This document shows, piece after piece, positions 42,210-51,438 of a stretch of 64,000 bases of DNA (positions are counted from its first letter, which is position 1; the number at the start of each line of letters is the position of its first letter). The notes under the pieces were generated by a model. It saw only the letters and a program-made list of their open reading frames with translations, searched no databases and was not told where the DNA came from. A program made the position numbers and the translations under genes. The stretch covers positions 1-64,000 of the forward strand of contig DDQK01000025.1 in the NCBI GenBank assembly GCA_002342665.1, in the 5' to 3' direction. Origin of the DNA: Prevotella sp. UBA2444. Its GTDB lineage: Bacteria > Bacteroidota > Bacteroidia > Bacteroidales > Bacteroidaceae.

Positions 42210-42626
42210 ATGGAATTAACAGGTAGAATTATTGCCGTACTTCCGGCAAACAGTGGTGTGTCACAGCGTACTGGTAACACATGGATGTCACAAGAATATG
42301 TCATCGAGGTGCCGGGCACGTTTCCCCGCAAGTGTGTCTTCCGTCTCTTTGGTGAAGACCGTATCAAGCAGTTCAACATTCAGAATGGTGAGGATCTGAC
42401 TGTTCAGTTCGATATAGACGCCCATGAGTATAATGGCCGTTGGTTTAATGAAGTACGTGCCTATAATGTGATTCGCGGTCAGGTTCAGCAACCCGTGGCT
42501 GGTGCTCCTGTAGCCAACGCAGGGGCTGCACCATTCCCTCCCCAGCAGCCTGCTGCAGCAACAGCACCTTTCCCTCCTGCCCAAGAGCCGGCAGCAGAAG
42601 GCAGTACAGACGATCTGCCATTTTAA
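42210..42626 (+). CDS. DUF3127 OB-fold protein with an SSB-like C-terminal tip
   Basis: A 138-residue protein. Residues 1-92 match DUF3127, a small OB-fold-like family of Bacteroidetes (MELTGRIIAVLPANSG, WMSQEYVIEVPGTFPRK). The rest is a Pro/Ala-rich linker ending in STDDLPF, which mimics the acidic tip by which bacterial SSB recruits partner proteins. It is divergent from dnaN, a fitting place for a DNA replication or repair factor. DNA binding is inferred, not shown by sequence. A terminator follows at 42671. Confidence 0.85.
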   Translation: MELTGRIIAVLPANSGVSQRTGNTWMSQEYVIEVPGTFPRKCVFRLFGEDRIKQFNIQNGEDLTVQFDIDAHEYNGRWFNEVRAYNVIRGQVQQPVAGAPVANAGAAPFPPQQPAAATAPFPPAQEPAAEGSTDDLPF

Positions 42627-42627
42627 A

Positions 42628-42651
42628 CTGGGGCCAGGTCCGAAGTTAAAG
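42628..42651. repeat. Half-site of repeat A after the DUF3127 gene
   Basis: ACTGGGGCCAGGTCCGAAGT at 42628-42647. It matches the right end of the repeat A copy at 18352 (read in reverse), and its reverse strand matches AACTTTGGACCTGGCC at 5436-5451. The rest of the element is absent here. Confidence 0.65.
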
Positions 42652-42670
42652 TTTGACATACGATATAAGA

Positions 42671-42703
42671 AGAAGCCTCGTGAACGAGTGTCACGAGGCT
42701 TCT
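42671..42703. terminator. Bidirectional terminator between the DUF3127 and DUF4301 genes
   Basis: AGAAGCCTCGTGA pairs perfectly over 13 bp with TCACGAGGCTTCT around a 7-nt loop, with T/A-rich flanks on both sides of the convergent genes. Confidence 0.88.
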
Positions 42704-42733
42704 TTAGTGTTTGACTGCAGAAAAGACTGCTCC

Positions 42734-44233
42734 TTACTGATGCTGCTCGCGAAGGAGGTCGTTGACAGTCTTCACAGGATTGAAGGTGCCGAGGGGAACC
42801 TCGACGAAGACTGTACTCCAGTTGCTCATGGCGCCATTCCACAAACCAGGTAACTCCAAGGCTTTCAGCTCCTTACCAGCTTTCGATTTAGAAGAGATGA
42901 AACCCGTGGTCTTGTCGACGAACTCGGGCAGGTTGTAGGCCTCCCCCTTATAGTTCTTGACAGCGCAAACGAGATCGACGGGGTTGAAGTGAGTGCCCTG
43001 TGTGAACATCTTCATATAAGCCTCGTTGTTGGTGTCGATCTGTGAACTCTCGAGGATCTGCAGGCTGACGGTACCATCCTGGTTGTAGGTGAGGAACGGG
43101 CCTCCACCAGGCTCACCGACATTCTTCACCACGCCACATACGCGCATCGGACGGTCGAGCTTACGACGAAGATAGTCGGCATCCACCTTGTTACCCTTGG
43201 CATCTGTGCAGAGGCACTTGCTCACGAACTCAGCAATCTCCTGCAGCTTGGCTTCATCAGCACCGGCATCGAGTGCACGCAGGTATTCGAAAGCCTGCTT
43301 CTGCAGCGTGACGAGTACGCCAGCGATGACCTGTTTCCACTCTACGGTTTCGGGCTTCAGGCGATCGGGCACCACATTGTCGATATTCTTGATGAAGATG
43401 ACATCGGCATCGATCTCGTTGAGATTCTCGATGAGAGCACCATGACCGCCGGGGCGGAAGAGCAGTGAGCCGTCGTCGTTGCGGAACGGAGTATTGTCGG
43501 GGTTGGCAGCAACGGTGTCAGTAGAAGGTTTCTGCTCGGAGAAGCTGATATCGTACTTAATGCCATATTTCTGAGCAAAGGTGTCAGCCTTTTCGGCCAC
43601 TTTAGCCTTGAAGAGTTCCATGTGTTCGTGACTGACGGTGAAGTGGACGTGTGCTTCGCCATTGGATGCAGCGTAAAGCGCACCCTCCACAAGATGCTCC
43701 TCCATGGGGGTACGTGCTCCTTCGGGGTACTTGTGGAAGAGCAGGAGGCCCTTTGGCAGCTGTCCGTAGTTCAGGCCCTCAGCCTTGAGCATATTGGCAG
43801 CGACAGCCTTGTAGCACCCTTCAGCGATGAGCTGTTTGATGCCCTTGCCCTCGTTCTTCTGGCAAACGGCGTCGAGTGCGTCATAGAAAGCGAACTTCTC
43901 GATGGAATCGAAGTATTTCTTCTCGAAGTCGGTGGTGGGCACGTCATAGTCGGCATCGACAAATGCAAACATGTTCTTGAACATACGGCTGGCAGCGCCC
44001 GATGCGGGTACGAACTTGACCACCTTCTTGCCTTCAGCCTTGTAGGCGTTCCAGGCATCGACGAACTGCTTGCGCTCGGCTTCTGCGGGTGCAATGATGC
44101 CATTGCCGATACCAGCCGCTGCTTCCAGCTTCAGGAAGGGGAAACCAGTCTTGAACTCGTTCAACTGATTCTCAATCTGCTCAGAGGTGATACCCTTCTG
44201 TGCAATCTGCTTTAAGTCTTTTTCTGATAACAT
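42734..44233 (-). CDS. DUF4301-family protein
   Basis: A 499-residue cytosolic protein of a family largely confined to Bacteroidetes. The sequence VVKFVPASGAASRMFKNM and FRPGGHGALIENLNEI with VIFIKNIDNVVPD is reminiscent of UDP-sugar pyrophosphorylases (a Gly-rich nucleotide loop, then a PGGHG motif), so a nucleotidyltransferase-like fold is likely. The reaction is unknown. The length is normal for the family. It is divergent from relA, and a TACTTTTG box on the minus strand at 44270-44263 is a candidate -7 element. Confidence 0.85.
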   Translation of the reverse strand: MLSEKDLKQIAQKGITSEQIENQLNEFKTGFPFLKLEAAAGIGNGIIAPAEAERKQFVDAWNAYKAEGKKVVKFVPASGAASRMFKNMFAFVDADYDVPTTDFEKKYFDSIEKFAFYDALDAVCQKNEGKGIKQLIAEGCYKAVAANMLKAEGLNYGQLPKGLLLFHKYPEGARTPMEEHLVEGALYAASNGEAHVHFTVSHEHMELFKAKVAEKADTFAQKYGIKYDISFSEQKPSTDTVAANPDNTPFRNDDGSLLFRPGGHGALIENLNEIDADVIFIKNIDNVVPDRLKPETVEWKQVIAGVLVTLQKQAFEYLRALDAGADEAKLQEIAEFVSKCLCTDAKGNKVDADYLRRKLDRPMRVCGVVKNVGEPGGGPFLTYNQDGTVSLQILESSQIDTNNEAYMKMFTQGTHFNPVDLVCAVKNYKGEAYNLPEFVDKTTGFISSKSKAGKELKALELPGLWNGAMSNWSTVFVEVPLGTFNPVKTVNDLLREQHQ

Positions 44234-44339
44234 AAAATAGGTATTTAGTTAAAAATATATGGCAAAAGTACTAACTTTTTCTGAAAAATTCGCATAAATC
44301 CAAAGAAATTTGTATCTTTGCCCTTAAATTTGTGGATTT

Positions 44340-46412
44340 ATGGCAAAAGAATTCGCATTTACATACGAAGAGAAGAAGAAACTGGCCGCTCAAACGGCCG
44401 ATATACTCACTTCGGAGATCGGTCTGAAGGGTGATGCTATTCAGGCGGTGATGCTTGCTCCCGAGATCGATGAGGGTCGCATCTCCATTGAGGAGGTGGA
44501 GCAGCAGTATGGTGAGTCGGTGGCCCGTATCCTGCACGGACTGGACCGCATCCGTCAGCTCTACGAGAAGGCCCCCTCTGTGGCCAGTGAGAACTTCAGG
44601 AACCTGTTGCTCTCTTTGGCAGAGGACATGCGGGTGATCCTGATCATGATAGCCAACCGGTTGAACCTGATGCGACAGATACGCGACTCGGATGACTTGG
44701 AAGCGAAGACGGAAGTATCTCAGGAGGCAGCCTATCTCTATGCACCGCTGGCCCATAAGCTGGGCCTGTACAAGTTGAAGAGCGAACTGGAGGACCTCTC
44801 CCTGAAATACCTGGAGCACGATGCCTACTATCATATCCGCGAGAAGCTGAACGAGACGAAGGCTTCGCGCGATGCCTATATACAGCGCTTCATAGGTCCT
44901 ATAGAAGAAAAGGTGAAGGCGGCAGGCATCCACTGTCACATCAAGGGGCGTACCAAATCGATACACTCCATCTGGCAAAAGATGAAGAAGCAGAAGTGCC
45001 CCTTCGAGGGAGTCTACGACCTCTTTGCCATCCGTATCATCATCGACTGTCCAGAGAATCAGGAGAAGATGCAGTGCTGGCAAGCCTACTCAATCGTGAC
45101 GGATATGTATCAGCCCAACCCCAAACGCCTGCGTGACTGGCTCTCGGTACCGAAGTCGAATGGATACGAGAGCCTGCACATCACAGTGCTGGGCCCGGAG
45201 CAGAAGTGGGTGGAGGTGCAGATACGTACGGAGCGCATGGACGAGATAGCCGAGCGTGGCGTTGCTGCCCACTGGCGCTACAAGGGCGTAAAGGGAGAGA
45301 CGGGACTCGACGAGTGGTTAGCGAACATCCGGTCGATGCTGGAGAGTGCCGACGGTATCGAAGCCATGGACCAGTTCAAGATGGATCTCTATGAAGACGA
45401 GGTCTTCGTGTTCACCCCTCGTGGCGACCTGTTGAAATTTCCCGCTGGGGCAACGGTACTCGACTTTGCCTACCACATCCATTCGAAGGTGGGCAACCAG
45501 TGTACGGGAGGTCGTATCAACGGTCGGGTGGTGCCCATCCGTCATGAACTCAAGAGCGGCGACCAGGTGGAGATCCTTACCTCGGCGAGCCAAAAGCCCC
45601 GTCAGGAGTGGCTCACCTTCGTGAAGACCTCGCGGGCCAAGGCGAAGATACGTCTTGCGCTGAAGGAGACTCAGGTGAAGGAAGGGCTCTTTGCCAAGGA
45701 GATGCTGGAACGCAAGTTCAAGAACCGGAAGCTGGAGATGGAGGAGGGGACGATGTTCCATGTCATCAAGAAGATGGGCTTCAAGGAAGTGAGCGACTTC
45801 TACAAGCAAATAGCCGATGGCACGCTCGACACCAACGACGTGATAGAGAAATACTTGGAGCTGAAGGACGACGGCAAGGCCCCCACAGGTGACAATGTCG
45901 CCCGCTCCGCCAGCGAATTCGAGCTCGACGAGTCGAAGGTGGCAGGACTGAACGTGCCTATGAATGACGACGTGCTCATCATCGACCGCAACCTGAAAGG
46001 CATCGACTACCAACTGGCGCGCTGCTGCTCGCCTATCTACGGTGACAAGGTGTTCGGCTTCGTCACCATCAGCGGTGGCATTAAGATTCACCGTGAGGAC
46101 TGTCCCAACGCTCCGGAGCTGCGTCGTCGCTATGGCTATCGCATCGTGAAAGCCAAATGGAGCGGCAAGGGAGCCTCGCAGTACTCGATTACGCTGCGCG
46201 TCATCGGCAATGATGACATAGGCATCGTAAACAATCTGACGAGCATCATCTCGAAGGACGAGAAACTCATTCTGCGCAGTATCAACATCGATTCGCACGA
46301 CGGTCTGTTCAGCGGTAACCTTGAGGTGATGATCGACGATACCTCGCGTATGGAAACCCTCATGAAGAAACTCCGTACGGTGAAGGGTGTGAAGCAAGTG
46401 GAACGTATATAA
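44340..46412 (+). CDS. relA: RelA/SpoT-family (p)ppGpp synthetase with shortened HD region
   Basis: A 690-residue stringent-response protein. The synthetase domain is intact (GRTKSIHSIWQKM, DLFAIRIIID, GYESLHITVLGP, EVQIRTERMDEIAERG), followed by TGS (VFVFTPRGDLLKFPAGATVLDFAYHIH), a CC/zinc-finger-like part (RCCSPIYGDKVFGF) and an ACT domain (YSITLRVIGNDDIGIVNNL). The N-terminal hydrolase region is cut down: residues 1-65 jump from a short helix to TSEIGLKGDAIQAVML with no HD pair, so ppGpp hydrolysis is not expected. A separate SpoT-like enzyme should exist elsewhere. A -7 box TATCTTTG lies at 44313-44320, 19 bp before the ATG. Confidence 0.92.
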   Translation: MAKEFAFTYEEKKKLAAQTADILTSEIGLKGDAIQAVMLAPEIDEGRISIEEVEQQYGESVARILHGLDRIRQLYEKAPSVASENFRNLLLSLAEDMRVILIMIANRLNLMRQIRDSDDLEAKTEVSQEAAYLYAPLAHKLGLYKLKSELEDLSLKYLEHDAYYHIREKLNETKASRDAYIQRFIGPIEEKVKAAGIHCHIKGRTKSIHSIWQKMKKQKCPFEGVYDLFAIRIIIDCPENQEKMQCWQAYSIVTDMYQPNPKRLRDWLSVPKSNGYESLHITVLGPEQKWVEVQIRTERMDEIAERGVAAHWRYKGVKGETGLDEWLANIRSMLESADGIEAMDQFKMDLYEDEVFVFTPRGDLLKFPAGATVLDFAYHIHSKVGNQCTGGRINGRVVPIRHELKSGDQVEILTSASQKPRQEWLTFVKTSRAKAKIRLALKETQVKEGLFAKEMLERKFKNRKLEMEEGTMFHVIKKMGFKEVSDFYKQIADGTLDTNDVIEKYLELKDDGKAPTGDNVARSASEFELDESKVAGLNVPMNDDVLIIDRNLKGIDYQLARCCSPIYGDKVFGFVTISGGIKIHREDCPNAPELRRRYGYRIVKAKWSGKGASQYSITLRVIGNDDIGIVNNLTSIISKDEKLILRSINIDSHDGLFSGNLEVMIDDTSRMETLMKKLRTVKGVKQVERI

Positions 46413-46423
46413 CCCAGCATAAT

Positions 46424-46708
46424 ATGAAGAAAATCCTGAATCTGACAGTTGTCGTCATGCTGCTGTTGCCCCTGACAGGGTGCCGGCGATATATATACAG
46501 GCCACCCGTGTACAGGCCTGTGGAGTTCGTACCAGACTCAATGGTCCACGACGATGTGCCCAAGGCAGAGGACGAGACGCAGGAGATGCTCGACGAGATC
46601 GAGGATGAGCCGGTGATGGTGGTGCCCGACATTCCCCAGGAGTCGGATCTGATGCGCGAGGAGAACCGCAATGTCAGCATCGAGAAGGTGATGCGTGAGG
46701 GAATTTGA
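46424..46708 (+). CDS. Small lipoprotein of unknown function
   Basis: A 94-residue protein with a lipoprotein signal: MKKILNLTVVVMLLLPLTGC, lipobox LTGC with Cys20. The mature part begins basic and Tyr/Pro-rich (RRYIYRPPVYRP) and turns strongly acidic (EDETQEMLDEIEDEP). It lies 11 bp after relA and 26 bp before nadE in the same direction, so it is probably in one transcript with them. No family is recognised. Confidence 0.7.
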   Translation: MKKILNLTVVVMLLLPLTGCRRYIYRPPVYRPVEFVPDSMVHDDVPKAEDETQEMLDEIEDEPVMVVPDIPQESDLMREENRNVSIEKVMREGI

Positions 46709-46734
46709 AAAAGAAATAATGAAATAATAAAGGC

Positions 46735-48645
46735 ATGAAATACGGATTTATCAAGGTGGCTGCTGCCGTGCCAGCAGTGAAGGTAGGCGACGTGGTCTAC
46801 AATGTGCAGCAGATAGAGAGTCTGATTGCCCAGGCCGAAGGTAAGGGCGTCGAGGTGATGGTCTTTCCGGAACTGTGTCTTACGGGCTATACCTGTCAGG
46901 ATCTCTTCCGTGAGCAATTGCTGCTCGACAAGGCAGAGGAAGGTCTATTGATGCTGCTCGACTTTACTCGCAAGCTCGACGTAATCTCTATCGTGGGCCT
47001 GCCAGTGGTTATCAACGGACTGCTCTACAATTGTGCCGTAGTCATCCAGCACGGCACCATTCTGGGCGTGGTCCCCAAGACCTATCTGCCCAACTATGGT
47101 GAGTTCTATGAGAAGCGCTGGTTTGCCTCCGCCCAGGACCTCAATCCAGCGGAAATCTACCTGGCAGGTTCGCCCGTGAGCGTGAGTGCCGAGCCCATTA
47201 TCTTCTCCACAGGCGATGACGTGAAGTTCGGCATCGAGATCTGTGAGGACGTGTGGGCGCCTATTCCACCCAGTAACAATCTGGCTCTGGCAGGTGCCGA
47301 CATTATCTTCAACCTATCTGCCAGCGACGAACTTATCGGCAAGCATCGCTACCTCTGTTCGTTGCTTGCCCAACAGAGTGCACGCACTATCAGCGCCTAT
47401 GTCTATGCCAGCAGCGGATTCGGAGAGTCAACCCAGGACGTGGTATACGGTGGCAATGCGATGGTGTTCGAGGATGGCTGTCTGCTGATAGATGGCGAAC
47501 GCTTCTCCTTACAGCCCCAAATACAAGTGGCGCAGGTGGATGTGGAGCGCCTACGCATGGAGCGACGGCAGAACACCACCTTCATCAACGCCCAGCGTCA
47601 TTCCAGTGCCCGTCATATTGCAGCAAAACCCGTTGCTCCACGCGATTTTGAACTGATCCGACAGGTTGACGCCCATCCATTCATCCCCAAGGATGGCGAC
47701 ATGCAGCAAGGTTGTGAGGAGATACTCAATATTCAGGTGGCAGGTCTGGCCAAGCGCCTTTATCACATCGGTGCCAGCAAGGCAGTCATTGGCATTAGTG
47801 GCGGGCTTGACTCTACGCTGGCATTGCTCGTCACCGTAAAGTCATTTGACAAGCTGGGGCTCGACCGCAAGGGTATTATCGGCATTACGATGCCAGGTTT
47901 CGGCACTACCGATCGCACCTATAACAATGCGATGGCACTTATGAAAGCCTTGGGAGTCACCATTCGCGAAATCAGTATCGCCAAGGCCGTCACCCAGCAC
48001 TTTGAGGATATCGGGCATGACATGCAGAAGCACGATGTGACCTATGAGAACAGTCAGGCTCGCGAGCGTACCCAGATTCTGATGGATGTGGCCAACCAGG
48101 TGAACGGCATTGTCATAGGCACTGGCGACCTTTCGGAACTAGCCTTAGGCTGGGCCACCTATAACGGCGACCACATGTCGATGTATGGTGTGAATGCAGG
48201 TGTGCCTAAGACGCTTATCCGTTATCTGGTGAGCTTCGTGGCCGGGGAACTGGCCACTGATATCCTGCTCGATATCATCGATACGCCCATATCACCCGAA
48301 CTGATTCCCGCTGACGCGATGGGTAATATCAAACAGAAGACGGAGGACCTCGTAGGTCCTTATGAACTGCACGACTTTTTCATCTACTACTTCCTGCGCT
48401 GGGGATTCTCGCCAAAGAAGATTTTTATACTCGCACAGAAGGCCTTTGACAAGACCTACGACGATGCGACTATCAAGAAATGGCTTCAGACCTTCTGTCG
48501 CCGATTCTTCACTCAGCAGTTCAAGCGCTCTTGTCTGCCAGATGGTCCTAAGGTGGGCAGTGTGAGTCTCTCGCCCCGAGGCGACTGGCGCATGCCCAGC
48601 GATGCCTCGTCGGCCTTGTGGTTGAAAGAATGCGAGGAGTTATAG
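46735..48645 (+). CDS. nadE: Glutamine-dependent NAD+ synthetase
   Basis: A 636-residue enzyme that amidates deamido-NAD to NAD+. The N-terminal nitrilase-type glutaminase domain has the triad Glu in VFPELCLTGYT, Lys in VPKTYLPNYGEF and Cys in FGIEICEDVW. The C-terminal synthetase domain has the PP-loop GISGGLDSTLALL and GTGDLSELALGWATYNGDH. Length is typical of the two-domain form. It is the last gene of the relA row and ends at a terminator shared with clpC. Confidence 0.96.
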   Translation: MKYGFIKVAAAVPAVKVGDVVYNVQQIESLIAQAEGKGVEVMVFPELCLTGYTCQDLFREQLLLDKAEEGLLMLLDFTRKLDVISIVGLPVVINGLLYNCAVVIQHGTILGVVPKTYLPNYGEFYEKRWFASAQDLNPAEIYLAGSPVSVSAEPIIFSTGDDVKFGIEICEDVWAPIPPSNNLALAGADIIFNLSASDELIGKHRYLCSLLAQQSARTISAYVYASSGFGESTQDVVYGGNAMVFEDGCLLIDGERFSLQPQIQVAQVDVERLRMERRQNTTFINAQRHSSARHIAAKPVAPRDFELIRQVDAHPFIPKDGDMQQGCEEILNIQVAGLAKRLYHIGASKAVIGISGGLDSTLALLVTVKSFDKLGLDRKGIIGITMPGFGTTDRTYNNAMALMKALGVTIREISIAKAVTQHFEDIGHDMQKHDVTYENSQARERTQILMDVANQVNGIVIGTGDLSELALGWATYNGDHMSMYGVNAGVPKTLIRYLVSFVAGELATDILLDIIDTPISPELIPADAMGNIKQKTEDLVGPYELHDFFIYYFLRWGFSPKKIFILAQKAFDKTYDDATIKKWLQTFCRRFFTQQFKRSCLPDGPKVGSVSLSPRGDWRMPSDASSALWLKECEEL

Positions 48646-48647
48646 AA

Positions 48648-48680
48648 AAAGAGGGGTTAGCTGAATGCTAACTCCTCTTT
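48648..48680. terminator. Bidirectional terminator between nadE and clpC
   Basis: AAAGAGGGGTTAGC pairs with GCTAACTCCTCTTT (one G-T pair) around TGAAT. It overlaps the last codons of clpC. Confidence 0.8.
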
Positions 48681-51191
48681 TCCTTCCATTTTCGTGATGT
48701 GTATGGTATCGCCCGGCTTCAGATCGCCGTTGACAATGAGGTCGCTGATACCGTCCTCAATATAGTTCTGGATAGCTCGTTTCAGGGGGCGTGCGCCGAA
48801 CTGCACGTCGTAACCCTTGGTGGCGACGAACTCCTTGGCCTCATCGGAGAGGTCGACGTGATAGCCCGTCTGCTCGATACGCTTGTAGAGTCCCTTCAGT
48901 TCGATGTCGATGATCTGCTTGATGGCCTCCAGGTCGAGCTGGTCGAAGGTGATGATCTCGTCGAGACGGTTTAGGAACTCAGGTGAGAACTGCTTCGAGA
49001 GAGCTTTTTGCACGATGCTGCGGGCGTGTTCCTTGTCCTGTTCGTTGAGCATCAGCGAACCTGAGCCTGCGGAGTTGAAGCCAACGCCACGTCCGAAGTC
49101 TTTCAGTTGGCGCGTACCCGCGTTGGAAGTCATGATGATGACCGTGTTGCGGAAATCAACAAGGCGTCCGTTGCCATCGGTGAGTCGTCCCTCGTCAAGC
49201 ACTTGCAGCAGCAGGTTATAGACGTTGGGATGAGCTTTCTCTATCTCATCGAGCAGGACGATGGAGTAGGGGTGGCGCCTGACGCGCTCCGTCAGTTGTC
49301 CTCCCTCCTCATATCCCACGTAGCCCGGAGGTGCACCGATCAGGCGCGATGTATTGAAGCTCTCGGTATATTCGCTCATGTCGATACGGATGAGTGCGTC
49401 GCTGCTACCAAACATGAATTCTGCCAGTTTCTTGGCCAGATAAGTCTTGCCCACACCAGTAGGCCCGAGGAACATGAACACCCCGATGGGATGGTTGGGC
49501 TCCTTCAGTCCCACACGGTTGCGCTGGATGGCGCGCACCATTTTGTCGATTGCTTTGTCCTGGGCGATGACGGCACTCTTCAGTTCCTGAGCCATTCCTT
49601 TCAGACGTATACCTTCCTGTTCAGCCATTCGTTGCACGGGCACTCCCGTCATCATCGACACCACGTCGGCCACCTGTTCGGCATCCACGACTTGGCGCTC
49701 TTCAGTCTCTCCGTTCTGCCATTTCTCGTTGAGTTCTCTCAACTGGGTCTCGAGAACCGTCTGACGGTCGCGATAGCCTGCTGCCAGTTCAAAGTTCTGA
49801 TTTTTCACGGCATTATTCTTCCGTTCCTTGACGTGTGCAATTTCCTTCTCCATCTCAGCAATCTCCGGTGGAATCTGAGCATTAGAAAGATGTACGCGCG
49901 AGCCAGTCTCGTCGAGAGCATCGATGGCCTTGTCGGGCATGAAGCGGTCTGTCACGTACCGGTCTGTCAATTTGACACATGCTGCCAGCGCCTCGTCGGT
50001 ATATGTCACATGGTGATGGTGTTCGTAGCGGTCCTTGATGTTGCGCAGTATCTGCAGCGTCTCCTCGTTGGTGGTGGGTTCCACCTGTACTTTCTGGAAT
50101 CGACGCTCCAGGGCTCCGTCTTTCTCAATGGAGTTACGGTACTCATCGAGTGTCGTAGCACCAATGCACTGTATCGTTCCCCTGGCAAGTGCCGGCTTCA
50201 TGATGTTGGCTGCATCCATCGAGCCTGGTGTTGAACCAGCCCCTATCAGTGTGTGTATCTCGTCGATGAATACAATCACGTCGGGGTTCTGCTCTATTTC
50301 CTTCATCAGAGCCTTCAGACGTTCCTCAAACTGTCCACGGTACTTAGTACCAGCCACCACGCCAGTCATGTCGAGTGTATAGATGCGCTTGCCGAAGAGC
50401 ATGGGTGAAGTGTGGTGAGAGGCGATCTGCTGTGCCAGTCCTTCCACGATGGCACTCTTGCCCACGCCTGGTTCTCCAATCAGAATGGGGTTGTTCTTCT
50501 TACGTCGCCCGAGAATCTCGATTACGCGCTGAATCTCCTTCTCACGACCCACGCAGGGATCGAGTTTGCCATCTGTAGCAGCCTGTGTCAGGTCTGTGCC
50601 GAAGGTGTCGAGCACGGGAGTCTTTGATTCAGGCTTCTTCTGGGTGGTAGTCGATGCTGACTTGCCCGATGCCGACTTGCTGCCAGCACTGCTGGTCTCC
50701 TCAAAGTCCTCTTCTTCTTCGTCGGGCAGGCCTATACCATTGTTGATGCTTTGTCTGGGTGAATAAAACAGAGCCAGAGCGTCTTCATAATTCATGTTGT
50801 TCAATTCTAAAACTTGTTTGGCACCATTATTGACAGAATCGTGCAGGATAGCCAATAACAGGTGTTGTTCGTCTACTTTTGTTGATCTCTGTATACGTGC
50901 TTCAAGCACAGCGAGTTTCAGGATATTGCTCGCCTTTTCGTTGAGCACCAGTTCGCTTGTGTAGATGGGTCTTCGGATCTCGTCTTCGCGCACCTTACTC
51001 TCCAGTTCCGTCTTCACATTCTGTAAATTCAGATTCAGTCTGTGGAAGACGTCGATGACAGGCCCGTCCTTCATTCTCAGCAGTCCCAGGAGCAGATGCT
51101 CCGGTCCCACCGATCGACTGGCCAATCTGGCAGCTTCCTCGCGTGAGTAAGCAAGTATTTCAGATACCTTGGGTGAAAACTGGCTGGTCAT
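48657..51191 (-). CDS. clpC: ClpC-type AAA+ unfoldase
   Basis: An 844-residue Clp/Hsp100 protein. It has an N-terminal double Clp-N repeat ([20 protein letters not shown]), a first AAA+ module with [13 protein letters not shown] and [10 protein letters not shown], a UVR-like middle segment ([17 protein letters not shown]) typical of ClpC, and a second AAA+ module with [13 protein letters not shown] and [16 protein letters not shown] residues. It unfolds substrates and feeds them to ClpP. A Ser/Lys-rich linker at about residues 160-190 separates the N domain. A minus-strand TAACTTTG box at 51249-51242 is a candidate -7 element. Confidence 0.95.
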   Translation of the reverse strand: MTSQFSPKVSEILAYSREEAARLASRSVGPEHLLLGLLRMKDGPVIDVFHRLNLNLQNVKTELESKVREDEIRRPIYTSELVLNEKASNILKLAVLEARIQRSTKVDEQHLLLAILHDSVNNGAKQVLELNNMNYEDALALFYSPRQSINNGIGLPDEEEEDFEETSSAGSKSASGKSASTTTQKKPESKTPVLDTFGTDLTQAATDGKLDPCVGREKEIQRVIEILGRRKKNNPILIGEPGVGKSAIVEGLAQQIASHHTSPMLFGKRIYTLDMTGVVAGTKYRGQFEERLKALMKEIEQNPDVIVFIDEIHTLIGAGSTPGSMDAANIMKPALARGTIQCIGATTLDEYRNSIEKDGALERRFQKVQVEPTTNEETLQILRNIKDRYEHHHHVTYTDEALAACVKLTDRYVTDRFMPDKAIDALDETGSRVHLSNAQIPPEIAEMEKEIAHVKERKNNAVKNQNFELAAGYRDRQTVLETQLRELNEKWQNGETEERQVVDAEQVADVVSMMTGVPVQRMAEQEGIRLKGMAQELKSAVIAQDKAIDKMVRAIQRNRVGLKEPNHPIGVFMFLGPTGVGKTYLAKKLAEFMFGSSDALIRIDMSEYTESFNTSRLIGAPPGYVGYEEGGQLTERVRRHPYSIVLLDEIEKAHPNVYNLLLQVLDEGRLTDGNGRLVDFRNTVIIMTSNAGTRQLKDFGRGVGFNSAGSGSLMLNEQDKEHARSIVQKALSKQFSPEFLNRLDEIITFDQLDLEAIKQIIDIELKGLYKRIEQTGYHVDLSDEAKEFVATKGYDVQFGARPLKRAIQNYIEDGISDLIVNGDLKPGDTIHITKMEGKEELAFS

Positions 51192-51313
51192 TCTCTTGTC
51201 TTGATTACTGATATGATGTATGATTCTGCACTTTTATTTTGCAAAGTTACAAATAATTCTGCAAACACCGTGCCAAAATCTTCGCAAACTTTCCGCTAAA
51301 TATACTTAAAAGG

Positions 51314-51345
51314 TTTGGCAGGACGGAAAAAAATATCTACCTTTG
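51314..51345 (+). promoter_or_regulatory. Promoter of gyrA
   Basis: TTTG at 51314-51317, a 20-bp spacer, then TACCTTTG at 51338-51345. The start codon is 93 bp further on. Confidence 0.75.
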
Positions 51346-51438
51346 CACGGTAAAAAACGCGTCAGAGGGGCTGAAAAGTGCCTTAAACGCAAAATTCGAC
51401 AAAACAGAAGAATTAAAATATTGAAGAATTAAAGAGTA

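Noticed and set aside
40918..42210. Chromosomal origin next to dnaN
   Set aside because: No dnaA gene and no cluster of DnaA boxes is visible around dnaN.
45318..46397. 359-codon minus-strand frame in relA
   Set aside because: Shadow of relA in GC-rich DNA.
49107..50234. 375-codon plus-strand frame inside clpC
   Set aside because: Antisense shadow; clpC has both AAA+ modules intact on the minus strand.
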